A DNA stretch of 64,000 nucleotides from Paenibacillus silvisoli. Lineage in GTDB: Bacteria; Bacillota; Bacilli; Paenibacillales; Paenibacillaceae. Both the position numbers and the translations under genes were made by a program. The notes under the pieces are model-generated. The model was not told the origin of the DNA and searched no databases. It saw nothing but the letters and a program-made list of their open reading frames with translations. How positions within the stretch are numbered: the first letter of the stretch is position 1; each line of letters opens with the position of its first letter. Of this stretch, positions 34,337 through 43,301 are shown in pieces. The stretch covers positions 404,501 to 468,500 of the forward strand of contig NZ_CP133017.1 of NCBI RefSeq assembly GCF_030866765.1, in the 5' to 3' direction.

Positions 34337-35446
34337 ATGCTTAAGAATGAGAACGGGATCGCTTTACCGGTGGTGCTCCTGACCGTAACCGTCTTGATCA
34401 TCGTGGGCATGTCGCTGTTAAGCGTCAGTGCCAACGGGCTGAGGAGGGAAGGGGTTCAGGAGAAGAAGGTGCAAGCCTACTATCTCGCAAAATCGGGAGC
34501 CAATGCGATGGCGGGGCATATCAAGAAGCATTACAATTACGCCTCGTTTAGTCCGACGGGAACCGTAAGCTTGGATGACCTGAACACGCAGCTTAACAAG
34601 GATGTCGCCCTCGGGGCCGGGAGCTTTAAGGTTCAAGTCAGCAAAGTGAACAACTCTATGCAGACGCTCAAGCTCGTCTCTACGGGCAACGTTAACGGGG
34701 TGAAAGACACGGCGACCGTGCTCCTGACCACGTCCAGCTTCAAATTCGGCCAGGACACGATTTTCGCGGAAGGAACCATTGAAGGCAACGGCAGTACGAG
34801 CGTAACGGGGAGCGTAGCGACGAACCTGCCTCAGTCGGATAACCCCATTACAGTCAGCGTGACCGGAACCAAGGAATACAGCGCGAATCGGGACTACCCG
34901 GCCGCCATTTACCCAACCATTGCAAGCTGCAATAACAATATGAAGACGGAAACGATTACGGCGGATAAATGCTATAAAGATACGGAATTGAAAAATCAAG
35001 AGTCCCATACCCTCACGGTCAAAATCAGCGGCAATCAGGATATCAACGTAGACCTCACCGCATTGAAAGCGTTCAAAGGACAAAGCGCCTTAACGATTAA
35101 CGTTGTGAAGGATGCAGGGAAAACGGGGAAAGCGCTCATTTATTTCGATTCGCTGGATATGAACGGCGGTACGGATCTTTCGATTACCGGCGATGCCAAC
35201 TCGGCGGTTGTATTCTTCCAAGGAGGGCTAACCGCAGGCGGGCATACCAAATTCTCCAAAGTCTCCGTGTATGCTCCGGATTCCGAAATCTCGTTCGCGG
35301 GAGGCGTTACCTTCAACGGCGTCATCATCGCCAAAACGGTATCCTTGAAAGGCCACTCTTCAGCGGATTCGCTTAACTACTTCGAATTTACCGAATCGAT
35401 CACCCAAATCCCCGCCTACCAGATCGGCAGCTGGGGAAGCCAATAA
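34337..35446 (+). CDS. PilX-like minor pilus protein
   Basis: A 369-residue protein with a short basic N-terminus, then NENG followed by IALPVVLLTVTVLIIVGMSLL, a prepilin-like class III signal without Glu at position 5, as in PilX/GspK-type minor components. The remaining ~330 residues are beta-rich and secreted (for example DTIFAEGTIEGNGSTSVTGS) and may form an adhesive or priming tip domain. It is the first gene of an 11-kb operon with pilus ATPases and prepilin peptidase. The ribosome site AAAGGTGAG is somewhat far from ATG 34337, so the start is slightly uncertain. Confidence 0.8.
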   Translation: MLKNENGIALPVVLLTVTVLIIVGMSLLSVSANGLRREGVQEKKVQAYYLAKSGANAMAGHIKKHYNYASFSPTGTVSLDDLNTQLNKDVALGAGSFKVQVSKVNNSMQTLKLVSTGNVNGVKDTATVLLTTSSFKFGQDTIFAEGTIEGNGSTSVTGSVATNLPQSDNPITVSVTGTKEYSANRDYPAAIYPTIASCNNNMKTETITADKCYKDTELKNQESHTLTVKISGNQDINVDLTALKAFKGQSALTINVVKDAGKTGKALIYFDSLDMNGGTDLSITGDANSAVVFFQGGLTAGGHTKFSKVSVYAPDSEISFAGGVTFNGVIIAKTVSLKGHSSADSLNYFEFTESITQIPAYQIGSWGSQ

Positions 35447-35459
35447 CGGAGGCCAAAGC

Positions 35460-35777
35460 ATGAATGCCGTCGACAAGGAGCAAGGGTTTACTTTAATGGA
35501 AGTGCTTGTAGCGGTTGTCATTCTGGCCGTACTCGTTATGGCGTTCATAGGCTACTTTCTCCGGGGATCGGATACGATCGCGCAAACCGGGACGCGAGGC
35601 CAGAAGCTTTATACCGCACAGCAAAATTTAGAGGGCCGAACGAACCTGGGCACGCTGCAAGCAGGGGAAATCGTGTACGCCGCTTCCGGATCGCTGCCGA
35701 AAATCAGCATCACGGGCAATTTGGCGACAAGCGTCATCCAAGGCAGCCGGGTTTTGACCGAATTCATTCCCGACTAA
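35460..35777 (+). CDS. Minor prepilin (PilV/PulG-like)
   Basis: A 105-residue type IV prepilin. The peptidase site is EQG followed by FTLMEVLVAVVILAVLVMAF, with Glu at position 5 of the mature protein. The short C-terminal globular part has no Cys pair. It follows the PilX-like gene by 13 nt and ends 36 nt before a second minor prepilin. Minor pilins start pilus assembly by forming a tip complex. Confidence 0.88.
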   Translation: MNAVDKEQGFTLMEVLVAVVILAVLVMAFIGYFLRGSDTIAQTGTRGQKLYTAQQNLEGRTNLGTLQAGEIVYAASGSLPKISITGNLATSVIQGSRVLTEFIPD

Positions 35778-35813
35778 GCTCGCAGCACCCATACGAAGGA
35801 AGAGGAGGTACGT

Positions 35814-36368
35814 ATGTTCCGCATCCGCACCCGCATCTATCTGAACCAGCGAGGGTTGACGTTAATCGAGCTGCTCGCCGCAGTGATGATCCTCGTCTTG
35901 ATTTTATCGCTTGCCTATCCGCTCCTTACGTTCGGCGTAAAGACGTACGGTCAAAGTCAAACGCGAAGCAGTCTGCAGGATCAAGTCCAGCTTGCCTCGC
36001 TTGCCGTCACGAAGCTGCTGCGGTATGCGTCGGAAGCCAGCATCGAAACCGCGGCGACCTGCCCCACGACGCTTCAAACCGGCTACAACTACATCTGTGT
36101 CGACAGCACGGACAACTCCATCAAGCACATCGTTTACAACGTCTCCACGAATAGCTTCACATCAGGTCCAATCGTGAAAGATATGAGCGGGAAAAGATCG
36201 TTCACCATCTTATTTTCAAAGAACGCGACCAATGCCAAGCTATTAAACTTCGATCTTACGGGACAAACCTCCACTCAAAGCTATCACATTCAAACCGAGC
36301 TTCTCATTATGAACGCGTCAGCGGATATCCAGGGCACCAGTGGCTTTAAAGTCATGAAATATAAATAA
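35814..36368 (+). CDS. Minor prepilin (PilW/PulJ-like)
   Basis: A 184-residue prepilin with cleavage site NQRG before LTLIELLAAVMILVLILSLAYP. The globular domain contains two Cys about 13 residues apart (ATCPTTL and YICVDS) that could form a disulphide outside the cell. Size and position suit a PilW/PulJ-type minor pilin that forms the tip complex with the two preceding products. AAGAGGAGG gives the ribosome site. Confidence 0.87.
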   Translation: MFRIRTRIYLNQRGLTLIELLAAVMILVLILSLAYPLLTFGVKTYGQSQTRSSLQDQVQLASLAVTKLLRYASEASIETAATCPTTLQTGYNYICVDSTDNSIKHIVYNVSTNSFTSGPIVKDMSGKRSFTILFSKNATNAKLLNFDLTGQTSTQSYHIQTELLIMNASADIQGTSGFKVMKYK

Positions 36369-36401
36369 CCGACGATCGTGAAGAAGGCGGGGATCCAGTC
36401 G

Positions 36402-37334
36402 ATGAAACTAAAGAAAGCGCTGTCAGCGGTTGCGGTATGCACCTGTTTATCGCTCAGCTTCTCCTCACTTGGCATGGCGGATAAGGTCGGAAACGGCGGA
36501 GCTGATTACAATACGGCTTCTCCCGCAGTGAAGAAGCAGATGGAAGAAAACTCGAAACGGCTTCAGGCCGTCGATGCTTTCCAGCTCAGCGAGTTCAAGC
36601 GAACGCAGGACGTCATCAGCGGATTGCTTGCCCAAGGCGCGGACATTAGCGCGCAGGAAGATTATCTTCGCGACCTTCTGGAGTTGTCCGCTTCCTTCCA
36701 AGGAAAGCTGATTGCTCAAACGGCGATCGCCTTCGTCGATCATAGCCTCGTTTTGGCCAACTGGACGGAGCGCCTAAATGGCATCGAGCTGGCGCCCGGA
36801 CAAGCTCTCTCGCTGCTCCGTGCGATGAAGGAGAGCAAGCTTGAACCGGTAAAGGGCGAAAGCTTGGATGCGCTGGCTACCGGCATCTACACGGTGGCGC
36901 TGGATGGCGGCCTGGAAATCATGGAACGGTCGACAGGCAGAACGCTTCCTGCCTACGCCGCGCTCGGTTACGAGGCAAAGGTCGTGCCGGGGGAAACGGA
37001 TCTCGTTCTTCGCAATGCGGCAAAGGAACCGGTCAAGCTGTATATGGAGTATTATGACGGCGTTCTCTATATGTATGCGGCAAGCCATGACTTGTCTGAT
37101 ACATATCGTATCATTAAAAAAGATCAAGAGACGATTTCACCAAGAACGATCGTACAAGCCGATCCTGCGCGGACCGTGCAGGGCAGCCCGGGAGCTTTCG
37201 TCCGCATTTACCGGGAAACGTTAAACGCGGAACGTGAAGTCGTGAAGACCGAATGGATTTCGGAGGATTACTACGCGCCGGTTCACCGGATAACGGCAGG
37301 AGGGCCGGAGGTTGTTTCCGACGTAACGAATTGA
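36402..37334 (+). CDS. Secreted VanW-like protein of the pilus operon
   Basis: A 310-residue exported protein; signal peptide to about residue 26. The second half shows the VanW pattern: GIYTVALDGGLEIMERSTGR, then ALGYEAKVVPGETDLVLRN, then VKLYMEYYDGVLYM. It closes with a RIYRETLNAEREVVKTEWIS segment as in VanW/G5-type proteins. The Cys-Gln usual in VanW is missing. VanW is a cell-wall-associated family of unknown activity. I chose ATG 36402 because AGGCGGGGA is 8 nt upstream; GTG 36378 has no site. Its place between the minor pilins and the assembly ATPase suggests a part in passing or anchoring the pilus through the wall; this is inference. Confidence 0.7.
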   Translation: MKLKKALSAVAVCTCLSLSFSSLGMADKVGNGGADYNTASPAVKKQMEENSKRLQAVDAFQLSEFKRTQDVISGLLAQGADISAQEDYLRDLLELSASFQGKLIAQTAIAFVDHSLVLANWTERLNGIELAPGQALSLLRAMKESKLEPVKGESLDALATGIYTVALDGGLEIMERSTGRTLPAYAALGYEAKVVPGETDLVLRNAAKEPVKLYMEYYDGVLYMYAASHDLSDTYRIIKKDQETISPRTIVQADPARTVQGSPGAFVRIYRETLNAEREVVKTEWISEDYYAPVHRITAGGPEVVSDVTN

Positions 37335-37355
37335 TGACGAAGAGGGTGTGCCTTC

Positions 37356-39017
37356 TTGAAACAACAGAGCAGAAGACTCGGAGAGCTGCTGGTAGAAGCG
37401 GGCTTGGTTACGGAGGAGCAAGTCGAACGGGCGCTAAAAGCGAAGAAGGATACGCAGCGAATCGGCGAGCTGCTGCTTCAAGAGGGCTACGTTACGGAGC
37501 GACAGCTCATGAACACGCTCGAACGGCAGCTCGGCATTCCCTACGTCGGCTTATACCAATATGCGGTCGACAAGAAGATCATCAGCCTAGTGCCCAAGCA
37601 GCTAGCCAAGCGCCACCTGCTCCTTCCGCTGAAGATCGATAAGGATCGGCTTCATGTCGCCATGGTCGACCCGCTGGATTTTTTCGCGGTGGACGACTTG
37701 CGCATGGCAACAGGCTATCAGATCGAGCGGGTTCTCGCGACCAAAGAGGACGTCCTTCGAGGCTTGAACAAGTATTACGGCTACGAAGATACGATGGAGC
37801 ATCTGATGGAGGATGTGCAGCCGAGTCAAGAGGGGCGGGACGAGCAAGCCTCCGAGGACGACTCGCCTGTCGTGAAGCTTGTGAACCAAATTTTAACGAA
37901 CGCCGTCGCTCACAAAGCGAGCGACATTCATATCGATCCGCAGGAATCGAAGATAGTCATCCGCTATCGCATCGATGGGGTGCTTGTTACCGATAAGACG
38001 CTGCCTAAGCCGATGCAGAGCATGGTCATCGCCCGCATCAAAATCATGTCCAACTTGAACATTACCGAGCACCGCATTCCGCAGGACGGGCGCATCAAGC
38101 TCCACCTGGACCGCTATGCGATCGATATTCGCGTATCGACGCTGCCTGCCAGCCATGGCGAGAAGATCGTCATGCGAATTCTGGATGCCACGAGCACGGT
38201 CAAGGATTTGGACAAGATGGAGTTCCATCCGGACAACTACAGACGTTTTCTCAAAATGATCGAGCGGCCGACGGGTATTGTCCTCATTACGGGACCGACG
38301 GGCTCCGGCAAATCTTCGACGCTCTACGCGGCGCTGAATCGGCTCAACACCGAGAATGTGAATATCGTTACCGTCGAGGACCCCATTGAGTACCAGATGG
38401 AAGGCATCACTCAGGTTCAGGTGAACCCGAATGTAGGCTTAACCTTCGCGGCGGGCCTGCGGGCGATGCTGCGCCAGGATCCGAACATTATGATGGTCGG
38501 GGAAATCAGGGATACCGAAACGGCGGAAATCGCCATGCGCGCGGCATTAACCGGTCACCTCGTGCTCAGCACCATCCACACCAACGACTCCGTCAGCACG
38601 ATTACCCGTCTTATCGATATGGGAATCGAGCCGTTTCTCGTAGCCGCGTCTCTAGCCGGCATTGCTTCTCAGAGGCTTGTCCGCCGGGTTTGCCGCGATT
38701 GCGGTCAGCCTCATCCGCCGACTGCCCGGGAAACGGAGCTATTCGCAAGCCGAGGCTGGAAGACGGAACGCATCGTTCGCGGAAGAGGCTGCGGCAACTG
38801 CAACATGACGGGATACAAAGGGCGGCTCGCGATTCACGAAGTGCTGGTCATTGACGATGCGGTCCGCAAGCTCATTATGGATAACAGCCCGCTGTCGGCC
38901 ATTCAGGAGTATGCCAGAGGGAACGGTACGATTTTTCTAATGGACGATGGGCTATTGAAGGTCGCTCAAGGTCTGACCACTACGGAAGAAGTGTTTCAAG
39001 TCGCAATCGGTGACTAG
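37356..39017 (+). CDS. pilB: Type IV pilus extension ATPase PilB
   Basis: A 553-residue hexameric cytoplasmic ATPase that drives pilus assembly. The N-terminus contains two RLGELL / RIGELL-type helical repeats (residues 7-55) as in GspE N-terminal domains, some of which bind cyclic di-GMP. Walker A GPTGSGKS is at 313-320, the Walker B/His region is GEIRDTETAEIAMRAALTGH, and a four-Cys zinc site (CRDC and CGNC) is near the C-terminus. TTG start with GAGGGTG. It precedes pilT by 11 nt. Confidence 0.93.
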   Translation: MKQQSRRLGELLVEAGLVTEEQVERALKAKKDTQRIGELLLQEGYVTERQLMNTLERQLGIPYVGLYQYAVDKKIISLVPKQLAKRHLLLPLKIDKDRLHVAMVDPLDFFAVDDLRMATGYQIERVLATKEDVLRGLNKYYGYEDTMEHLMEDVQPSQEGRDEQASEDDSPVVKLVNQILTNAVAHKASDIHIDPQESKIVIRYRIDGVLVTDKTLPKPMQSMVIARIKIMSNLNITEHRIPQDGRIKLHLDRYAIDIRVSTLPASHGEKIVMRILDATSTVKDLDKMEFHPDNYRRFLKMIERPTGIVLITGPTGSGKSSTLYAALNRLNTENVNIVTVEDPIEYQMEGITQVQVNPNVGLTFAAGLRAMLRQDPNIMMVGEIRDTETAEIAMRAALTGHLVLSTIHTNDSVSTITRLIDMGIEPFLVAASLAGIASQRLVRRVCRDCGQPHPPTARETELFASRGWKTERIVRGRGCGNCNMTGYKGRLAIHEVLVIDDAVRKLIMDNSPLSAIQEYARGNGTIFLMDDGLLKVAQGLTTTEEVFQVAIGD

Positions 39018-39028
39018 GAGATGAACGA

Positions 39029-40069
39029 ATGAAAGCAACCATTGATGAGCTGCTGCTGACGGCTTTCCATAAGAAAGCGTCCGATATTCACTTGACCGCG
39101 GGCACTCCGCCAATCTTCCGAATCAATGGGGATTTGCGGGACCACGGAGATCAGCCGCTTTCCGATCGGGAAACCGAAGAGATGGCGCGGGCGATGATCC
39201 CGGAGGCGCAATGGGAATCGTTTCTGGAAAGAGGCGAGATCGATTTTGCTTATTCGATCCCGCAAGTCAGCCGATTTCGCGTAAATGCCTTCTCCCAACG
39301 CGGGGAGATGAGCGTGGCCATCCGGATCATTCCGACCGCCATCCCCTCCTTGGAGCAGCTTCAGCTGCCGGACGTCTTGCATAAGGTGTGCTCCAAAACG
39401 CAGGGCTTGTTTCTCGTAACCGGCCCTACGGGGAGCGGCAAATCTACGACGCTCGCATCCATGCTCGATTACATGAATAAGACGATGCGCAAGCATATTG
39501 TCACGCTCGAGGATCCGATCGAGTATTTGCACAAGCATGACCGGAGCATCATCGTGCAGCGCGAGGTCGGCGCCGATACGCGAAGCTTCGCGAACGGACT
39601 GCGGGCGGCGCTCCGTCAGGACCCGGATGTCATTCTCGTCGGCGAACTGCGCGACCTCGATACGATATCGACCGCCATTTCGGCGGCGGAGACGGGCCAT
39701 CTGGTGCTGGGCACCCTCCATACGACAGATGCGCCGTCCACGATCGACCGGATCATTGACGTCTTTCCGCCGGGCCAGCAGCAGCAGATCCGCATTCAGC
39801 TGGCGTCCGTCCTGATCGGCGTGCTGTCGCAGCGGCTGCTGCCGACCATGGATTACGCCGGCAGACGCGCGGCGACGGAGGTGCTCGTGAACACCGCCGG
39901 CGTGGCCAATCTGATTCGCAGCGAGAAGGTGCATCAAATTCCGAACGTGATGCAGACAGGCCGGACGTTGGGGATGCACACGCTGGAGATGTCGCTTCAT
40001 GAGCTGATGCAGCACTATATCATCTCCAGGGAAGTCGCTCAACCGTATTTGCGGGAGGTGACGGTATAG
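39029..40069 (+). CDS. pilT: Type IV pilus retraction ATPase PilT
   Basis: A 346-residue ATPase that disassembles the pilus and gives twitching force. It starts with the SDIHLTAGTPP segment typical of PilT; Walker A GPTGSGKST is at 132-140, followed by GELRDLDT and the GHLVLGTLHT box. The C-terminal retraction motif is present as VANLIRSEKVHQI. It lacks the zinc-binding Cys of PilB. Its presence argues for a true retractable pilus rather than only a competence pseudopilus. Its stop directly precedes the pilC start. Confidence 0.93.
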   Translation: MKATIDELLLTAFHKKASDIHLTAGTPPIFRINGDLRDHGDQPLSDRETEEMARAMIPEAQWESFLERGEIDFAYSIPQVSRFRVNAFSQRGEMSVAIRIIPTAIPSLEQLQLPDVLHKVCSKTQGLFLVTGPTGSGKSTTLASMLDYMNKTMRKHIVTLEDPIEYLHKHDRSIIVQREVGADTRSFANGLRAALRQDPDVILVGELRDLDTISTAISAAETGHLVLGTLHTTDAPSTIDRIIDVFPPGQQQQIRIQLASVLIGVLSQRLLPTMDYAGRRAATEVLVNTAGVANLIRSEKVHQIPNVMQTGRTLGMHTLEMSLHELMQHYIISREVAQPYLREVTV

Positions 40070-41287
40070 ATGGCGCAGTTTCAATATGTGGGCCGGCACC
40101 GTACCGGCCGAATGACCAAAGGCAAATTAAGCAGCGAATCCCGCAGGGAAGCCGTTCTGAGGCTGAGGGAGAAGGGCATTGCCGTGACGCACCTTCAGGA
40201 AGCGCAGACGAATCTGTTCAGCCAGGACCTCGATCTGACGCTGGGCAATCCGGTGAAGCCGGCGCATTTCGTCATCTACTTGCGGCAGTTTGCCACGTTG
40301 ATTAAAGCCGGCGTGAGCATCGTCGACTCCACCCGAATTCTCGCCGAACAGACCGAGAGCAAGGCGCTCCGAAAGGCGCTGCTGCAGGTCGAGGAGGATC
40401 TCCGGGGAGGGACGGCCTTCTCCGATGCGGCGGACAAGCACCCGAAGGTGTTTCCGGTATTATTCGTCAACATGATCCGGGCGAGCGAGTACAGCGGTAC
40501 CTTGGACGGGTCCTTGAATAATCTTGCGTCAACCTTTGAGAAGCAGCACGTCACCCGGCAAAAAATCAAGTCCGCCCTAGCCTATCCCTTCGTCCTGCTG
40601 CTGGCCTGCGCAGGTACGGCCGTCTACTTGCTGACCAACGTCGTTCCGACCTTCGCGTCGATGTTCGAAGAGTTCGGCGCCGAGCTGCCGACCATTACGA
40701 AGCTGGTGCTGGGGGCAAGCGAGTGGATGCAAAGCTACTGGTGGCTTCTCCTGATTCTAGTTGCAGGGTGCGCGGGGGCGGTCGTGTTTGCCAATCGACA
40801 TCCTGTCGCCTCTTATTACATGGATTACGCGCTGCTCAAAATGCCCGTATTCGGAGCGCTTCTGCGGAAGGCAACCATTGCTAGAATGGCCAGAACGTTA
40901 AGTTCTCTCTTTTCTAGCTCTGTCCCCATACTGCAAGCCATTACGATCGTGGAGAAGGTTGTCTTGAACAAAGTGATGGCAAACGTCCTGGAGACGTCCA
41001 AACAATCGCTAGAGAGAGGGGGGATGCTGAGTGAGCCGTTCAACAAGCATTGGATCTTTCCGCCGCTTGTCGCGCAGATGGTTCGGATTGGCGAACAAAC
41101 GGGCTCATTGGATACCATGCTTTCCAAAGTCGCCGACTTCTATGAAGCCGAGGTCGACATGGCTGCCGATCGATTAAAGACGCTTATCGAGCCATTCATG
41201 GTTGTTGTGATGGCAGCGGTTGTAGGTGTGATCGTAATGTCCATCGTTGTTCCAATGTTTGATATCTACGAGCATGTTCGCAGCTAG
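40070..41287 (+). CDS. pilC: Type IV pilus inner-membrane platform protein PilC
   Basis: A 405-residue GspF-type polytopic membrane protein. Two copies of the GspF domain are seen (about 65-190 and 270-395), each with the FxxxLxxLxxxGxxxxxA pattern, and three hydrophobic helices near 165-190, 215-238 and 372-395. It connects the ATPases with the growing pilin fibre. ATG immediately follows the pilT stop. Confidence 0.92.
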   Translation: MAQFQYVGRHRTGRMTKGKLSSESRREAVLRLREKGIAVTHLQEAQTNLFSQDLDLTLGNPVKPAHFVIYLRQFATLIKAGVSIVDSTRILAEQTESKALRKALLQVEEDLRGGTAFSDAADKHPKVFPVLFVNMIRASEYSGTLDGSLNNLASTFEKQHVTRQKIKSALAYPFVLLLACAGTAVYLLTNVVPTFASMFEEFGAELPTITKLVLGASEWMQSYWWLLLILVAGCAGAVVFANRHPVASYYMDYALLKMPVFGALLRKATIARMARTLSSLFSSSVPILQAITIVEKVVLNKVMANVLETSKQSLERGGMLSEPFNKHWIFPPLVAQMVRIGEQTGSLDTMLSKVADFYEAEVDMAADRLKTLIEPFMVVVMAAVVGVIVMSIVVPMFDIYEHVRS

Positions 41288-41335
41288 ACGTCCACGGAGT
41301 ACATAAATAAACCCCATTTAAAGGAGACATTGTCC

Positions 41336-41884
41336 ATGCTAAAACGTTACTTGAAAAATCAAAAAGGTTTGACGCTGATTGAACTCTTGGCGGTAGTGGT
41401 GATCCTTGGGATTATCGCCGCGATCGCGGTGCCTAGCATCGGCAGATTGATCGACAACTCGAAGCAGGACGCGCATGTATCGAATGCGCTGCAGATGATT
41501 GCTTCGACGAAAATTTTTGCAACGACAAGTCCGGCGATCCTGCCTGCCAAACCTTCAAGCGGAACGAATTCGACTTATATCACGTTGGCGGATCTGCTGG
41601 CTCAAGGTCATATTGAACCGCTGAAGGACCCGGACGGCAAGGTGTATTACCCAGGTACGGCTGTAGCGTCGGGCGGTACGTATCCAACAAGCGCGCCGGA
41701 TGATACCACATCCTACGTGCAAATCAATACAACGGATGGCATCACGTACACGTACGCGGTAAGACTTGTCAACAGCACGACGGACGCTTCGGGAACCGCA
41801 ATCAACAGAGGCGTTCGACCTGATCCTGCGGGCAGCAGCAAGGTAATCGCGGAAGGCCAAGTAAGCAGAAGCAATGTGCGTTAA
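41336..41884 (+). CDS. Major type IV prepilin, copy 1
   Basis: A 182-residue prepilin. The signal is LKRYLKNQKG followed by LTLIELLAVVVILGIIAAIA, with Glu5. The first ~60 residues are almost identical to the next gene, while the C-terminal domain differs (KPSSGTNSTYITLADLL, TTSYVQINTTDGITYTYAV). AAAGGAGA at 41320-41327 fits ATG 41336; the upstream in-frame TTG does not. As the first gene after pilC and with a strong ribosome site, it is a likely major pilin. Confidence 0.88.
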   Translation: MLKRYLKNQKGLTLIELLAVVVILGIIAAIAVPSIGRLIDNSKQDAHVSNALQMIASTKIFATTSPAILPAKPSSGTNSTYITLADLLAQGHIEPLKDPDGKVYYPGTAVASGGTYPTSAPDDTTSYVQINTTDGITYTYAVRLVNSTTDASGTAINRGVRPDPAGSSKVIAEGQVSRSNVR

Positions 41885-41915
41885 CCAAAAAAATAGATTA
41901 AAGGAGACATTTCAC

Positions 41916-42446
41916 ATGCTAAAACGTTACTTAAAAAATCAAAAAGGTTTGACGCTGATCGAGCTTTTGGCGGTAGTGGTAATCTTAGGCATTATAGCAG
42001 CTATTGCTGTGCCTAGCATCGGACGGTTAATCGACAACTCGAAGCAGGACGCGCATGTATCGAACGCGCTGCAAATGATCGCATCGGCCAAAATCTTCGC
42101 AGCGACAGATCCGTCGATCTTGCCGGCCAAAGGGACCGGAACAACATCCACTTATGTTACGCTGGCAGATATCGTGAATAAGGGTCATATCGAAGATCCG
42201 AAAGATCCGGACGGCAAAACTTATTTTAAGGGATCCGTCACTTCTACGGGGGTTTATACGACTGCACCGACAGGAATTGCATCCTATGTGCAGATTAGTA
42301 CATCGGACGGCATCACGTACACGTACGCCGTAAAACTAGTAAATAGTAACGGTGCGACACCAACAGCTGCTGTTAATAGAGGCGTTCAATTGAGCGGTGG
42401 CGCAATAGTGCCGGAAGCAGACGTCACCAGAAGCAACGTCAGATAA
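41916..42446 (+). CDS. Major type IV prepilin, copy 2 (tandem paralogue)
   Basis: A 176-residue prepilin with the same LKRYLKNQKG leader and mature N-terminus as the upstream gene, and the same AAAGGAGA ribosome site. Identity falls in the globular domain, but both share TLAD, DPDGK, SYVQI, DGITYTYAV, NRGV and a final RSNVR. The pair looks like a recent tandem duplication that is diversifying at the exposed end. A stem-loop without T run lies just downstream. Confidence 0.88.
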   Translation: MLKRYLKNQKGLTLIELLAVVVILGIIAAIAVPSIGRLIDNSKQDAHVSNALQMIASAKIFAATDPSILPAKGTGTTSTYVTLADIVNKGHIEDPKDPDGKTYFKGSVTSTGVYTTAPTGIASYVQISTSDGITYTYAVKLVNSNGATPTAAVNRGVQLSGGAIVPEADVTRSNVR

Positions 42447-42461
42447 TCAACCGAATCCACC

Positions 42462-42490
42462 GGGACAACCCTCACCCCGAGGGCTGTCCC
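42462..42490 (+). other. Intra-operon stem-loop after the pilin pair
   Basis: GGGACAACCCTC (42462-42473) pairs with GAGGGCTGTCCC (42479-42490) with one A-C mismatch. No T run follows, so it is unlikely to terminate fully; it may protect the 3' end of the abundant pilin message or mark a processing point before pilD. Confidence 0.55.
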
Positions 42491-42517
42491 CCTTACCCTC
42501 CTTAAAGGACTGATCCG

Positions 42518-43279
42518 ATGGCAGCTTTCTATTTGACGTATTCGTTTCTGATCGGGCTTGTCGCAGGGTCCTTCTATAATGTGGTCGGCCTTCGGGTGCC
42601 GAAGCGGCAATCCATCGTCCGTCCGGGCTCGCACTGCGGTCATTGCAAGCGGCAACTCACCATGTGGGAGCTGATTCCGGTCGTGTCCTACCTTTGTCTA
42701 AGAGGGAAATGTAGAGGCTGCGGGCACGCCATCTCGCCGATCTACCCGCTGATCGAGCTCGTTAACGCGGCTTTGTTCACGGCGGCGCCGCTTGTCCTCG
42801 GATGGTCGTGGGAGCTCGTCATCGCATGGCTGCTCATCTCGTTACTGACGATTATTACGGTCTCGGACATCGCCTACATGCTTATTCCGGATAAAATTCT
42901 GCTCTTCTTCGGAACGCTCTTCATCTTTCTTCGTTACTTCGTCCAACCGCCGGCCGCCTGGTGGGAGCCGCTCGCAGGCGCAGCTGCCGGCTTCGGACTG
43001 CTGCTGCTGATCGCCATCCTCAGTAAAGGAGGCATGGGCGGCGGCGACATCAAGCTGTTTGCCGTATTAGGCTGGGTCCTGGGTTGGAAGCTCGTATTGA
43101 TCGCGTTTGTCATTGCCGCGTTTTATGGAACGATGCTGGGCATCATCGGAATGGCCACCGGCAAAGTGAAGGTGGGGAAAGCGATGCCCTTTGGTCCGGC
43201 AATCGCAATGGGAACGTTGACGGCTTATTTTTTCGGCGAACGGTTTCTGCATTGGTATGCAACTATAATCGCTTTTTGA
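42518..43279 (+). CDS. pilD: Prepilin peptidase PilD
   Basis: A 253-residue polytopic membrane aspartyl protease that cuts prepilin leaders and N-methylates the new N-terminus. The N-terminal zinc-site cysteines are seen in CGHCKRQL and CRGCGH. The catalytic aspartates lie in SDIAYMLIPD and GGGDIKLF. About eight hydrophobic segments. It serves the five prepilin-like products of this operon and possibly competence proteins elsewhere. Confidence 0.92.
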   Translation: MAAFYLTYSFLIGLVAGSFYNVVGLRVPKRQSIVRPGSHCGHCKRQLTMWELIPVVSYLCLRGKCRGCGHAISPIYPLIELVNAALFTAAPLVLGWSWELVIAWLLISLLTIITVSDIAYMLIPDKILLFFGTLFIFLRYFVQPPAAWWEPLAGAAAGFGLLLLIAILSKGGMGGGDIKLFAVLGWVLGWKLVLIAFVIAAFYGTMLGIIGMATGKVKVGKAMPFGPAIAMGTLTAYFFGERFLHWYATIIAF

Positions 43280-43301
43280 TGGCATATGGAGGGTGTTCCT
43301 A

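Noticed and set aside
42462-42490. Rho-independent terminator after the second pilin
   Set aside because: The stem is strong but a C-rich tract, not a T run, follows; kept only as an intra-operon stem-loop.
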